DNA of 64,000 nucleotides from Stictocephala bisonia (taxonomy: Eukaryota > Arthropoda > Insecta > Hemiptera > Membracidae): NCBI GenBank assembly GCA_035578905.1, contig JAQJVL010002727.1:20064-84063 (forward strand). The letters are read 5' to 3'. Under the pieces are notes generated by a model, which was not told the origin of the DNA, ran no database searches, and was given only the letters and a program-made list of their open reading frames with translations. This document shows positions 1 to 11,952 of this stretch, piece after piece (the stretch's first letter is position 1; every line of letters starts with the position of its first letter). Made by a program: the position numbers and the translations under genes.

Positions 1-999
1 CATACGCTCTTACCTTCGGACACTCATCCATGGCTTCCTACACTGTTACATATACTTATCTATCGAATCACAGATCATCCTCAAGCCCCTACTTAACACT
101 CTAGGCAACCCGCAATACACGTTTTAATTAAAAATCAAGGGACAGCTATTATTTATATTAATTATTTACTTCTTTTTTTATTTTTATTTAATTGTTACAT
201 ACGAGGCCAACTGGTGTACGGTGACCGGGCTTTATCGCTGTTATCACATCACCTGACCTCAAAGGTCAACCCGTGGCTGTTATCAATCCCACAAGCATTG
301 TTTTACATCCCGTATGAACGATGTACGAGTCTTTGTTACTAACTAGATGAATGAGTGTAGTCTTTGTTACTAACTAAGGCTGCTGGACCCTTTGATATAT
401 CATCTATTAACAACACAGTAGTCAGGGAAACTATGACATGGAACCCAAACCCCTTAAAATTTAGTTAAAATGTCCATAAATAGGGTTATTTGTGTACAAA
501 ATATGTTATAATTCCCTAAATGCAATAAAATGCAGTGTCATAACAACGATATTTGTCCTAAACATTAAAAATTCCTTTAAAATACTCTTATAGAAACCTT
601 TAAAAACTTAGTTTGAGCTCAAAACAACGTACAAAACTGATGTAACACTTGTAAATTAATTGTTTAACCTACATAGCTATTTAGTTGACTCCAAACAGTT
701 GGCAAAGTGTAAGTAGCCAATAGGAATAAATTCTCTATAATGTTCACATTTTAAGCTTGATTTTAACAAAACCTGATGCTATTGATTCTTTGCACATTAA
801 ACAAATAAACGAATAGTTAGTTGAAATGTGTCTATTGTAGAAACTTTGGTATTAACAGTAAGAAAGTTTGGCTGTAATATACTCGATCAGAAAATGTATA
901 TACACCACTCCCAAAGACCGAAACACATGGAGAACCTAGAACACACAACATTCTTGATAGATCACCTTCCTATTCATCACATAAGACCCTTGATTATCC

Positions 1000-2100
1000 A
1001 TCACCTATCCCTAAGACATCTGACTGACCAACTACCCACCCAATATTCTAGACTAAACACACTCTACATACAAGACCTTTGAATGACCATCTACCTACCC
1101 TACACACACACAGTACTCTCGATAGACCACTCACCTCCCCATCACATAAGACATCTGACTAACCATCTACCCACCTAATATACTAGACTAACCACACTCT
1201 ACACATAGTCCTCTTGACAGACCACGCACCCCTCTCGACACATAATACATTTGACCACCTACCCACCTAATATACTAGACTAACCACACTCTACATACAA
1301 GACTTTTGATTGACCATCTACCCACTCAACACACACAGACCCTCGATAGACCACCCACCTCCCCAACACATAAGACATCTGACTAACCATCTACCCACCT
1401 AATATACTAGACTAACCACACCTTACATACAAGACCTTTGATTGACCACCTACCTACCCAACACACACAGTACCCTCGATAGGCCACACACCTTCCCAAC
1501 ACATAACACATCCGACTGACCATCTACCCACCTAATATACTAGACTAACCACACCTTAAATACAAGACCTTTGATTGACCACCTACCTACCCAACACACA
1601 CAGTACCCTCGATAGGCCACCCACCTTCCCAACACATAAGACATCTGACTGACCACCTACCTACTTAATATACTAGACTAACCACACTCTACATACAAGA
1701 CTTTTGATTGACCACTCACCTACTAAACACACAGACGTTTGATTAAACACCCACATACTCAACACAGAGTCATGTTGATAGACCAACCCACCTTCCCCAA
1801 ACATAAAACCTTTGATAGACCAACCACACACTCTACAGACATAACTTAAAATACCATCACACTACCAAAAAGGCAGTCTCTTTATAGACCCCCATCTACT
1901 CAATACATGAGACACTTGGTTAACCACTCGCCTACCCAACACATAGTCCTCTTGATAGACCACTCACCCCTCCCGACACATAATACATTTGACAGACCAC
2001 TTACTTAACATACAAGACTGACCATACACTCTACATCGAAGACGTTTGATTATCCACTCACCTACTCAATACATACAAAACACTTGTTTGATCACAACAA
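1000..2100 (+). repeat. ~132-bp satellite, left palindrome arm
   Basis: The phrase ctaatatactagactaacc recurs at 1175, 1267, 1399, 1532 and (variant) 1665, giving spacings of 92, 132, 133 and 133. Each unit is built from three related ~44-bp sub-units of the form gat-gacc-acc-accca-acaca. The array decays toward 2100. It is C-rich and G-poor on the plus strand. Confidence 0.85.
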
Positions 2101-2123
2101 TTTAACAAACACAACTGACGATT

Positions 2124-3790
2124 GACATTCCACATTACCAAAGCATATGAAGGACCACCTACCAAACATACGTACCACACAACATAAAATCATGACAACA
2201 GTCCACCCACCTACTCAACACACAACACCTCTGATAGATAATCCACCTAAACATTACATAAAACCTTACATTGACACCCAACATTCATGGATAACCTACC
2301 TACCAAACATACGAATTGACCACATTACCAAAGCATATGAAGGACCACCTACCAAACATACGTACCACACACCATAAAATCATGACTTAACAGTCCACCC
2401 ACCTACTCAACACACAACACCTCTGATAGATAATCCACCTAAACATTACATAAAACCTTTGATTGACACCCAAAATTGACCACATTACCAAAGCATATGA
2501 TGGACCACCTACCAAACATACATACCACACACCATAAAATCATGACTTAACAGTCCAGCCACCTACTCAACACACAACACCTCTGATAGATAATCCACCT
2601 AAACATTACATAAAACCTTTGATTGACACCCAAAATTGACCACATTACCAAAGCATATGAAGGACCACCTACCAAACATACGTACCACACACCATAAAAT
2701 CATGACTTAACAGTCCACCCACCTACTCAACACACAACACCTCTGATAGATAATCCACCTAAACATTACATAAAACCTTACATTGACACCCAACATTCAT
2801 GGATAACCTACCTACCAAACATACGAATTGACCACATTACCAAAGCATATGAAGGACCACCTACCAAACATACGTACCACACACCATAAAATCATGACTT
2901 AACAGTCCACCCACCTACTCAACACACAACACCTCTGATAGACAATCCACCTAAACATTACATAAAACCTTTGATTGACACCCAAAATTGACCACATTAC
3001 CAAAGCATGTGAAGGACCACCTACCAAACATACGTACCACACACCATAAAATCATGACTTAACAGTCCACCCACCTACTCAACACACAACACCTCTGATA
3101 GATAATCCACCTAAACATTACATAAAACCTTTGATTGACACCCAAAATTGACCACATTACCAAAGCATGTGAAGGACCACCTACCAAACATACGTACCAC
3201 ACACCATAAAATCATGACTTAACAGTCCACCCACCTACTCAACACACAACACCTCTGATAGACAATCCACCTAAACATTACATAAAACCTTTGATTGACA
3301 CCCAAAATTGTCCACATTACCAAAGCATGTGAAGGACCACCTACCAAACACACGTACCACACACCATAAAATCATGACTTAACAGTCCACCCACCTACTC
3401 AACACACAACACCTCTGATAGATAATCCACCTAAACATTACATAAAACCTTACATTGACACCCAACATTCATGGATGACCTACCTACCAAACATACGAAT
3501 AGACCACATTACCAAAGCATATGAAGGACCAATCACAAACATACGTACCACACACCATAAAATCATGACTTAACAGTCCACCCACCTACTCAACACACAA
3601 CACCTCTGATAGATAATCCACCTAACCATTACATAAAACCTTACATTGACACCCAACATTCATGGATGACCTACCTACCAAACATACGAATAGACCACAT
3701 TCCCAAAGTATATGAAGGACCACCTACCATACATACGTACCACACACCATAAAATCATGACTTAACAGTCCACCCGCCTACCTCTGCACA
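2124..3790 (+). repeat. 160/192-bp satellite, left palindrome arm
   Basis: The anchor gaccacattaccaaagcat starts at 2318, 2478, 2638, 2830, 2990, 3150, 3310 (variant), 3502 and 3693 (variant). Spacings are 160, 160, 192, 160, 160, 160, 192 and 191. The long form carries a ~32-bp insert around cattcatggat, so short and long units follow a higher-order pattern. Confidence 0.9.
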
Positions 3791-4070
3791 CACAATTCCT
3801 TAGGACACACCCTAAACATACCACTCATCCTACAGACAAAACTCCTAGAGAACTACCCATCCACCATAAAAACAGTATTGCTTCATTTAATCATGTTTTA
3901 AAATAACATTATTACACTGTAAGATAGGTTTAATACAGCTAAAGACCTAAAGTGTTACCTAAAATTCTGTTTTATATGAGAGCCGTTGGTGGAAAACATC
4001 CAAACTAAACATAGAAAATAGGAATCAGCTAGTAGTTTCATAGAAATTCTACTATACAACTAAAAAAATA

Positions 4071-4676
4071 TTCGAAAAAATTAGGTTTAAAAACAATGAA
4101 CACAGAAAAAATTAGGTTTAAAAACAATGAACACAGAAAAAATTAGGTTTAAAAACAATGAGAACAGAAAAAATTAGATTAAAAAAATGAACACAGAAAA
4201 AATTAGGTTAAAAAAAATGAACACAGAAAAAGTTAGGTTAAAAAAATGAACACAGAAAAAGTTAGGTTAAAAAAAATAAACATAGAAAAAGTTAGGTTAG
4301 CAAACATCAGAAAAGTTCAGTTAAAATGAACAAAACTCATAAAATGGAACATTTTTTGACTTTTGTTAATTTTAACAACTTTTCGGAAAAGTAAGGATAG
4401 CAATCAACCTTTCGGTTGTTTGCTAGACTTACTTTTCTGATGTTTGCTAACCTAACTTTTTCTATGTTTATTTTTTTTAACCTAACTTTTTCTGTGTTCA
4501 TTTTTTTAACCTTACTTTTTCTGTGTTCATTTTTTTTAACCTAATTTTTTCTGTGTTCATTTTTTTAATCTAATTTTTTCTGTTCTCATTGTTTTTAAAC
4601 CTAATTTTTTCTGTGTTCATTGTTTTTAAACCTAATTTTTTCTGTGTTCATTGTTTTTAAACCTAATTTTTTCGAA
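4071..4676. repeat. Palindrome centre: ~31-bp A-rich minisatellite, spacer and mirror copy
   Basis: Copies of a unit containing ttaggtttaaaaacaatga run from about 4075 to 4310 at a period of roughly 31 bp. The mirror set lies at 4435-4676. The unpaired spacer between the arms is about 4317-4430. It contains a short imperfect hairpin of its own around caaccttt/cggttg. Confidence 0.8.
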
Positions 4677-4956
4677 TATTTTTTTAGTTGTATAGTAGAA
4701 TTTCTATGAAACTACTAGCTGATTCCTATTTTCTATGTTTAGTTTGGATGTTTTCCACCAACGGCTCTCATATAAAACAGAATTTTAGGTAACACTTTAG
4801 GTCTTTAGCTATATTAAACCTATCTTACAGTGTAATAATGTTATTTTAAAACATGATTAAATGAATCAATACTGTTTTTATGGTGGATGGGTAGTTCTCT
4901 AGGAGTTTTGTCTGTAGGATGAGTGGTATGTTTAGGGTGTGTCCTAAGGAATTGTG

Positions 4957-6625
4957 TGTGCAGAGGTAGGTGGGTGGACTGTTAAGTCATGATTTTATGG
5001 TGTGTGGTACGTATGTATGGTAGGTGGTCCTTCATATACTTTGGGAATGTGGTCTATTCGTATGTTTGGTAGGTAGGTCATCCATGAATGTTGGGTGTCA
5101 ATGTAAGGTTTTATGTAATGGTTAGGTGGATTATCTATCAGAGGTGTTGTGTGTTGAGTAGGTGGGTGGACTGTTAAGTCATGATTTTATGGTGTGTGGT
5201 ACGTATGTTTGTGATTGGTCCTTCATATGCTTTGGTAATGTGGTCTATTCGTATGTTTGGTAGGTAGGTCATCCATGAATGTTGGGTGTCAATGTAAGGT
5301 TTTATGTAATGTTTAGGTGGATTATCTATCAGAGGTGTTGTGTGTTGAGTAGGTGGGTGGACTGTTAAGTCATGATTTTATGGTGTGTGGTACGTGTGTT
5401 TGGTAGGTGGTCCTTCACATGCTTTGGTAATGTGGACAATTTTGGGTGTCAATCAAAGGTTTTATGTAATGTTTAGGTGGATTGTCTATCAGAGGTGTTG
5501 TGTGTTGAGTAGGTGGGTGGACTGTTAAGTCATGATTTTATGGTGTGTGGTACGTATGTTTGGTAGGTGGTCCTTCACATGCTTTGGTAATGTGGTCAAT
5601 TTTGGGTGTCAATCAAAGGTTTTATGTAATGTTTAGGTGGATTATCTATCAGAGGTGTTGTGTGTTGAGTAGGTGGGTGGACTGTTAAGTCATGATTTTA
5701 TGGTGTGTGGTACGTATGTTTGGTAGGTGGTCCTTCACATGCTTTGGTAATGTGGTCAATTTTGGGTGTCAATCAAAGGTTTTATGTAATGTTTAGGTGG
5801 ATTGTCTATCAGAGGTGTTGTGTGTTGAGTAGGTGGGTGGACTGTTAAGTCATGATTTTATGGTGTGTGGTACGTATGTTTGGTAGGTGGTCCTTCATAT
5901 GCTTTGGTAATGTGGTCAATTCGTATGTTTGGTAGGTAGGTTATCCATGAATGTTGGGTGTCAATGTAAGGTTTTATGTAATGTTTAGGTGGATTATCTA
6001 TCAGAGGTGTTGTGTGTTGAGTAGGTGGGTGGACTGTTAAGTCATGATTTTATGGTGTGTGGTACGTATGTTTGGTAGGTGGTCCTTCATATGCTTTGGT
6101 AATGTGGTCAATTTTGGGTGTCAATCAAAGGTTTTATGTAATGTTTAGGTGGATTATCTATCAGAGGTGTTGTGTGTTGAGTAGGTGGCTGGACTGTTAA
6201 GTCATGATTTTATGGTGTGTGGTATGTATGTTTGGTAGGTGGTCCGTCATATGCTTTGGTAATGTGGTCAATTTTGGGTGTCAATCAAAGGTTTTATGTA
6301 ATGTTTAGGTGGATTATCTATCAGAGGTGTTGTGTGTTGAGTAGGTGGGTGGACTGTTAAGTCATGATTTTATGGTGTGTGGTACGTATGTTTGGTAGGT
6401 GGTCCTTCATATGCTTTGGTAATGTGGTCAATTCGTATGTTTGGTAGGTAGGTTATCCATGAATGTTGGGTGTCAATGTAAGGTTTTATGTAATGTTTAG
6501 GTGGATTATCTATCAGAGGTGTTGTGTGTTGAGTAGGTGGGTGGACTGTTAAGTCATGATTTTATGGTGTGTGGTACGTATGTTTGGTAGGTGGTCCTTC
6601 ATATGCTTTGGTAATGTGGAGTGTC
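4957..6625 (-). repeat. 160/192-bp satellite, right palindrome arm
   Basis: This is the mirror image of the 2124-3790 array, with the same order of 160-bp and 192-bp units. Small differences separate it from the left arm: the left copy lacks a TT near 2197 that is present here. Confidence 0.9.
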
Positions 6626-6639
6626 AATCGACAGTTGTG

Positions 6640-7760
6640 TTTGTTAAATTGTTGTGATCAAACAAGTGTTTTGTGTGTATTGAGTAGGTGAGTGGATAAT
6701 CAAACGTCTTCGATGTAGAGTGTATGGTCAGTCTTGTATGTTAAGTAAGTGGTCTGTCAAATGTATTATGTGTCGGGAGGGGTGAGTGGTCTATCAAGAG
6801 GACTATGTGTTGGGTAGGCGAGTGGTTAACCAAGTGTCTCACGTATTGAGTAGATGGGGGTCTATAAAGAGACTGCCTTTTTGGTAGTGTGATGGTATTT
6901 TAAGTTATGTCTGTAGAGTGTGTGGTTGGTCTATCAAAGGTTTTATGTTTGGGGAAGGTGGGTTGGTCTATCAACATGACTCTGTGTTGAGTATGTGGGT
7001 GTTTAATCAAACGTCTGTGTGTTTAGTAGGTGAGTGGTCAATCAAAAGTCTTGTATGTAGAGTGTGGTTAGTCTAGTATATTAAGTAGGTAGGTGGTCAG
7101 TCAGATGTCTTATGTGTTGGGAAGGTGGGTGGCCTATCGAGGGTACTGTGTGTGTTGGGTAGGTAGGTGGTCAATCAAAGGTCTTGTATTTAAGGTGTGG
7201 TTAGTCTAGTATATTAGGTGGGTAGATGGTCAGTCGGATGTGTTATGTGTTGGGAAGGTGTGTGGCCTATCGAGGGTACTGTGTGTGTTGGGTAGGTAGG
7301 TGGTCAATCAAAGGTCTTGTATGTAAGGTGTGGTTAGTCTAGTATATTAGGTGGGTAGATGGTTAGTCAGATGTCTTATGTGTTGGGGAGGTGGGTGGTC
7401 TATCGAGGGTCTGTGTGTGTTGAGTGGGTAGATGGTCAATCAAAAGTCTTGTATGTAGAGTGTGGTTAGTCTAGTATATTAGGTGGGTAGGTGGTCAAAT
7501 GTATTATGTGTCGAGAGGGGTGCGTGGTCTGTCAAGAGGACTATGTGTAGAGTGTGGTTAGTCTAGTATATTAGGTGGGTAGATGGTTAGTCAGATGTCT
7601 TATGTGATGGGGAGGTGAGTGGTCTATCGAGAGTACTGTGTGTGTGTGTAGGGTAGGTAGATGGTCATTCAAAGGTCTTGTATGTAGAGTGTGTTTAGTC
7701 TAGAATATTGGGTGGGTAGTTGGTCAGTCAGATGTCTTAGGGATAGGTGATGGATAATCA
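6640..7760 (-). repeat. ~132-bp satellite, right palindrome arm
   Basis: Mirror image of the 1000-2100 array. The G-rich strand reads left to right here. Confidence 0.85.
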
Positions 7761-8871
7761 AGGGTCTTATGTGATGAATAGGAAGGTGATCTATCAAGAA
7801 TGTTGTGTGTTCTAGGTTCTCCATGTGTTTCGGTCTTTGGGAGTGGTGTATATACATTTTCTGATCGAGTATATTACAGCCAAACTTTCTTACTGTTAAT
7901 ACCAAAGTTTCTACAATAGACACATTTCAACTAACTATTCGTTTATTTGTTTAATGTGCAAAGAATCAATAGCATCAGGTTTTGTTAAAATCAAGCTTAA
8001 AATGTGAACATTATAGAGAATTTATTCCTATTGGCTACTTACACTTTGCCAACTGTTTGGAGTCAACTAAATAGCTATGTAGGTTAAACAATTAATTTAC
8101 AAGTGTTACATCAGTTTTGTACGTTGTTTTGAGCTCAAACTAAGTTTTTAAAGGTTTCTATAAGAGTATTTTAAAGGAATTTTTAATGTTTAGGACAAAT
8201 ATCGTTGTTATGACACTGCATTTTATTGCATTTAGGGAATTATAACATATTTTGTACACAAATAACCCTATTTATGGACATTTTAACTAAATTTTAAGGG
8301 GTTTGGGTTCCATGTCATAGTTTCCCTGACTACTGTGTTGTTAATAGATGATATATCAAAGGGTCCAGCAGCCTTAGTTAGTAACAAAGACTACACTCAT
8401 TCATCTAGTTAGTAACAAAGACTCGTACATCGTTCATACGGGATGTAAAACAATGCTTGTGGGATTGATAACAGCCACGGGTTGACCTTTGAGGTCAGGT
8501 GATGTGATAACAGCGATAAAGCCCGGTCACCGTACACCAGTTGGCCTCGTATGTAACAATTAAATAAAAATAAAAAAAGAAGTAAATAATTAATATAAAT
8601 AATAGCTGTCCCTTGATTTTTAATTAAAACGTGTATTGCGGGTTGCCTAGAGTGTTAAGTAGGGGCTTGAGGATGATCTGTGATTCGATAGATAAGTATA
8701 TGTAACAGTGTAGGAAGCCATGGATGAGTGTCCGAAGGTAAGAGCGTATGTTAACTGTGTATTTATTAAAAAGTTGAGAAAAATTAAATAAGTAGTCTAA
8801 CAGTATGTGTGAGAAAGATTACTTGTAAAGTAGGGAGGTAACCAATCAGAGCGTGGCATTTGGGTGTGCGC

Positions 8872-9312
8872 CAGACCAGCAGACGACGTGTACGAAGGTA
8901 GCCGACGGTCGCCGGAAGTACACGAAAGCATTTTATATAGTACATATGTAAATGACCGCCATCTTTAGCATTTTATATAGTATGAGAAAGGTTAAGAGTG
9001 TATTTTATATAGTATAAAGACCGAATTTGAGAAGGGGAATTACCACCGGGGACTTCCCTTCCGAAGGCGCCATGTTCCGAAAGGATGCGCTAAGTTTTGC
9101 CACCAGGTGCGCTACGATCGGGTCGAGCACATAGAGTATATGAAATATTAATTTTATTATAGTGTATGAAATATTAATTTGTTATAGTGTATATATGAAA
9201 TAATCCACAGAGTAGCAAGTCCATGCGCATGCGCGCCCGACCAGCAGACGACGTGTGCATCATAGGCTAAGAGTGTACGAAGGTAGCCGACGGTCGCCGG
9301 AAGTACCCGAAG
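8872..9312 (+). repeat. Direct repeat pair of ~60 bp flanking a 300-bp spacer
   Basis: The segment around gaccagcagacgacgtgt, then gaaggtagccgacggtcgcc, occurs at 8872-8926 and again at 9238-9312. The second copy has about 20 extra bases in the middle. Between the copies are more instances of the ttttatatagta phrase that forms the 51-bp array downstream. GC content is higher here than in surrounding DNA. Confidence 0.75.
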
Positions 9313-9364
9313 GGAAAGGTCGCCATATTGGATGAGGAATTTTGGGAGGGAATTTTGAGGAGGG

Positions 9365-9945
9365 AAAGACGTCATATTGGACAAAAAAGTGAATTTTATA
9401 TAGTATAACATGGAAAAAGGCATCATATTGGACAAAAAAGTGAAGTTTATATAGTATAACATGGAAAAAGACGCCATATTGGACAAAAAAGTGCATTTTA
9501 TATAGTATAACATGGAAAAAGATGCCATATTGGACAAAAAAAGTGCATTTTATATAGTATAACATGGAAAAAGATGCCATATTGGACAAAAAAAGTGCAT
9601 TTTATATAGTATAACATGGAAAAAGATGCCATATTGGACAAAAAAAGTGCATTTTATATAGTATAACATGGAAAAAGATGCCATATTGGACAAAAAAGTG
9701 CATTTTATATAGTATAACATGGAAAAAGACGTCATATTGAACAAAAAAGTGCATTTTATATAGTATAACATGGAAAAAGATGCCATATTGGACAAAAAAA
9801 GTTCATTTTATATAGTATAACATGGAAAAAGATGCCATATTGGACAAAAAAAGTTCATTTTATATAGTATAACAAGAGAAAGACGCCATATTGGACAAAA
9901 AAGTGCATTTTATATATTATAACAAGGTTAACAGTGAATTACATA
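9365..9945 (-). repeat. 51-52-bp tandem array, about 11 copies
   Basis: The core catattgg recurs at about 9373, 9424, 9475, 9526, 9578, 9630, 9681, 9733, 9784, 9836 and 9887. Each unit holds a gccatattggac box, an A-run and ttttatatagtataacatgg. Because 51 is a multiple of 3, minus-strand frames stay open across units and repeat a 17-residue peptide; I treat these as non-coding. Most units contain GCCAT, the core bound by YY1/PHO-type zinc fingers. That is a resemblance only. Confidence 0.9.
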
Positions 9946-10140
9946 TAGTATGATGTGGGAATTTGGAGGGAAATTTGGGAATTTGGAGGAAAATCGGGAA
10001 AATTGGGGAAAAAGTAAGGTAATTTCGGGAAAATCGGGAATTTGGGGGAAAATCGGGAATTTTGGGGAATTCCGGGAAAAGCGTGGGAAATTTGGGAATT
10101 TGGCGGGCAATTTGAGGTTAGGAAAAGTGAGGTTAGAAAA
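9946..10140. repeat. Purine-rich low-complexity tract
   Basis: Runs of gggaatttgg and ggaaaatcggg alternate for about 190 bp with a strong purine bias on the plus strand. Short open frames on both strands result from the composition. Confidence 0.7.
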
Positions 10141-10201
10141 TTTGGCGGGAAATGGGCGCCGCCATCTTGGAAAAGTCACGTGACCGCTCTCGACCAATCA
10201 G
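10141..10201 (-). promoter_or_regulatory. Promoter-like motif cluster (CCAAT, E-box, YY1-like, E2F-like)
   Basis: Read on the minus strand, four known motifs lie within 60 bp: tgattggt (inverted CCAAT, 10193-10200), the perfect palindrome gtcacgtgac (E-box, 10175-10184), ccaagatggcggc (YY1-like, 10158-10170) and tttcccgcc (E2F-like, 10143-10151). Order and orientation resemble a TATA-less promoter firing leftward. No coding exon is visible immediately downstream. It could belong to a transposon, and no transcript evidence is available. Confidence 0.35.
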
Positions 10202-10360
10202 AGGCCAGAAAAGTGGGTCCAAAGGTCAATTTGACGCAGAAATCCTGTTTTTTGACGGCATTATCCTCATCTTTTCACTACTAACCAACCATCCATTTCA
10301 TGTGATTCACATTTTAATAATACTTCAAAATTCAATATGAGATTAATAGAGATAACTGAC

Positions 10361-10702
10361 CTTGAGGCTAGGTAGAACGCCGAGGGTAGGGACTTTGGTG
10401 AGGTCGCATTTGGCAAGAGAGAGTACAGCAAGATTGTAGGCAGCACTCAGCGTGAGGTTATCTCCTAAATCATCGTTCTGTGCTAGGTAGAGTGTACGTA
10501 AGGGTAACGGCAGGTCTGCAGGCAGGTTGCGTACTGAGTTACGGCTAAGATCCAACACCTCAAGACGAGTCAGCTCACTGAATGTACCAGCTTCTATTTT
10601 GGTGATGAAATTGTCCGTTAAGTACAGCAGTTTCAGATCAGGATAATCTCGAAAGCTCGAGTTTGTCAAAACTCGAATTCGATTTTTGGCTGCATAAAGG
10701 AC
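10361..10702 (-). CDS. Internal exon of an extracellular leucine-rich-repeat protein
   Basis: On the minus strand the acceptor tttgtttcag ends at 10703 and the exon runs 10702 to 10361, followed by donor aag|gtcagt. It is 342 nt, exactly 114 codons, phase 0 at both ends. The peptide shows leucine-rich repeats: SFRDYPDLKLLYLTDNFI, then GTFSELTRLEVLDLSRN, then LPLPLRTLYLAQND, then NLAVLSLAKCDLTKVP, each with the LxxLxLxxN-type core. Such domains are usually protein-binding parts of secreted or membrane proteins. It joins in frame to the exon at 11953-12101. Later exons would lie to the left, and none is recognised between here and base 1. The orthologue is not identified. Confidence 0.85.
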
Positions 10703-10710
10703 CTGAAACA

Positions 10711-11290
10711 AATTTAAAAAAAAAGTTGTATTTCCTTTATAACATTTTTTTAAATGAAGTAAAAAATGCCATTGGTGTAAAAATACTAAAAAAAGAGGCT
10801 AAAACAACTATCTTTCATCCATACAAACTCCTCTTAAATATGATATATTTTTAGTAGCACAAACATTTAATTTATAAAGAGTTTAATATTTTTAGATTGT
10901 TTAATGCTATTTATAAGATATAAACATAAAATTTATTGGCTCTAAATTCTCAGGAAGGACCTATTGCCCCTAAATTCACCCTTTTTAAATCATTTTAAAA
11001 ATTTACAAAATAAAGATATTTTTTATTATTATTATCTTCTCTTATCGGATCATCACAGAATACCATGTAGTCTGTTATTAACTGAGACCAACTTATTCTT
11101 GAATAAGACTATTTATTGAAGTGACTAGTCTATTTTACGATATTATATTTTGTATATTTCTTTTAGTATGATTTTGTATCAAATCATTCAAAACCACGTT
11201 AACATTACAATCGTTATTTTCCCTTTAACTTTGATCAATATATTGTTTTATATAGGTCTTAATTGTGAGAATAAGACTATTTCTTGAAGC
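10711..11290. other. AT-rich intronic DNA between LRR exons
   Basis: No gene is seen. A ~28-bp segment, gaataagactattt-ttgaag-gacta, occurs at about 11093 and again at about 11270, just outside the foldback-element end at 11293. Confidence 0.5.
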
Positions 11291-11292
11291 GA

Positions 11293-11830
11293 CTACTGTT
11301 GGTACAGAATTTATACGCACCTCTTTTTTTTTTTAACTAAGAGGCCTACGAAAAATCTAATGACACCACTATTTTCCTTGTTTAATTGTACATTATGAAA
11401 TATGCGTTTTAAAATGTTATTAATAATTTTTATCCTAGTTGGAACAAAAAAGTACTGAATTTCAACTAGTTCTCAATCTACATAAAATTTATACTGTTAT
11501 TACTAAAAAACCTATTGATGTATCGTGTGTATATTTTAATACCCTGTTGATAGGAATTATAAATTATATAATTCCTATAAGCTTTCTATAAGTTATATAA
11601 ATTTTAGAATTTTAAATTTTCGAGCAAAAAAGTTATTATTAATTTCCTGAAACACTTTTTTCTTGGCTTCTAGATGTTGTAAAATTAATTACTTGGTCTT
11701 GTTTTAATCTTTATGACATGTATACATTACATGTACTTCCATATCTGTAAGTAAATTCAGTGATTTTATATTGATTTAAATTTTCAATAATTTTACTTAC
11801 TGCATAAGTAAATAAACAATATACGAAAAC
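11293..11830 (+). mobile_element. Half copy of foldback element family FB-A
   Basis: It starts at ctactgttggtacagaattt and continues with the family body (aagaggcctacgaaaaatct, tttatcctagttggaacaaa, cttggcttctaga). The same body occurs at 18609-19210, 24245-25225 and 43930-44440. Only one arm is present; it fades at 11830 into a short segment ending gtcactcgctgtgctcgtgt that resembles other element ends in the window. It lies in the intron of the LRR gene. Confidence 0.65.
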
Positions 11831-11952
11831 ACTCCTGCAAGCCTTGGATGCCCACCCCGTCACTCGCTGTGCTCGTGTCACCTCAGCCTTCAGCCTCGGT
11901 CTGTGATTTGTGATTACATTAACAGAAGCACCAATTAACGTTGAGATTGTAC

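Larger units (their letters stand above)
1..8750. repeat. Giant inverted repeat (palindrome), two ~4.3-kb arms
   Basis: The first bases of the window, reverse-complemented, reappear ending at 8750, and the match runs inward to a spacer at about 4317-4430. Paired coordinates sum to 8751 in the outer part, 8749 near 2141 and 8747 from about 3600 inward, so the arms differ by small indels. They also differ by substitutions, for example 3881 against 4866 and 3936 against 4811, and by a 2-nt deletion near 2197 in the left arm. The left arm starts at base 1, so the outer border cannot be seen and the palindrome may extend further left. Order from outside in: about 830 bp of unique sequence, the ~132-bp satellite, the 160/192-bp satellite, about 270 bp unique, a 31-bp A-rich minisatellite, the spacer. 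It contains no credible gene. A foldback assembly or library artefact is possible, but the scattered mismatches favour a real structure. Confidence 0.93.

Noticed and set aside
828..7923. Identical 84-residue proteins at 828-1082 (+) and 7669-7923 (-)
   Set aside because: Mirror copies created by the palindrome, running into satellite DNA with no domain signal. Identity reflects the inverted repeat, not a gene pair.
9157..9795. Minus-strand repetitive proteins (MSNMASFSMLYYIK repeats)
   Set aside because: Products of the 51-bp array; overlapping frames give the same peptide, with slips at 52-bp units.
9365..9945. SRF CArG boxes in the 51-bp array
   Set aside because: ccatattgg is 9 bases, one short of the CC-W6-GG consensus.
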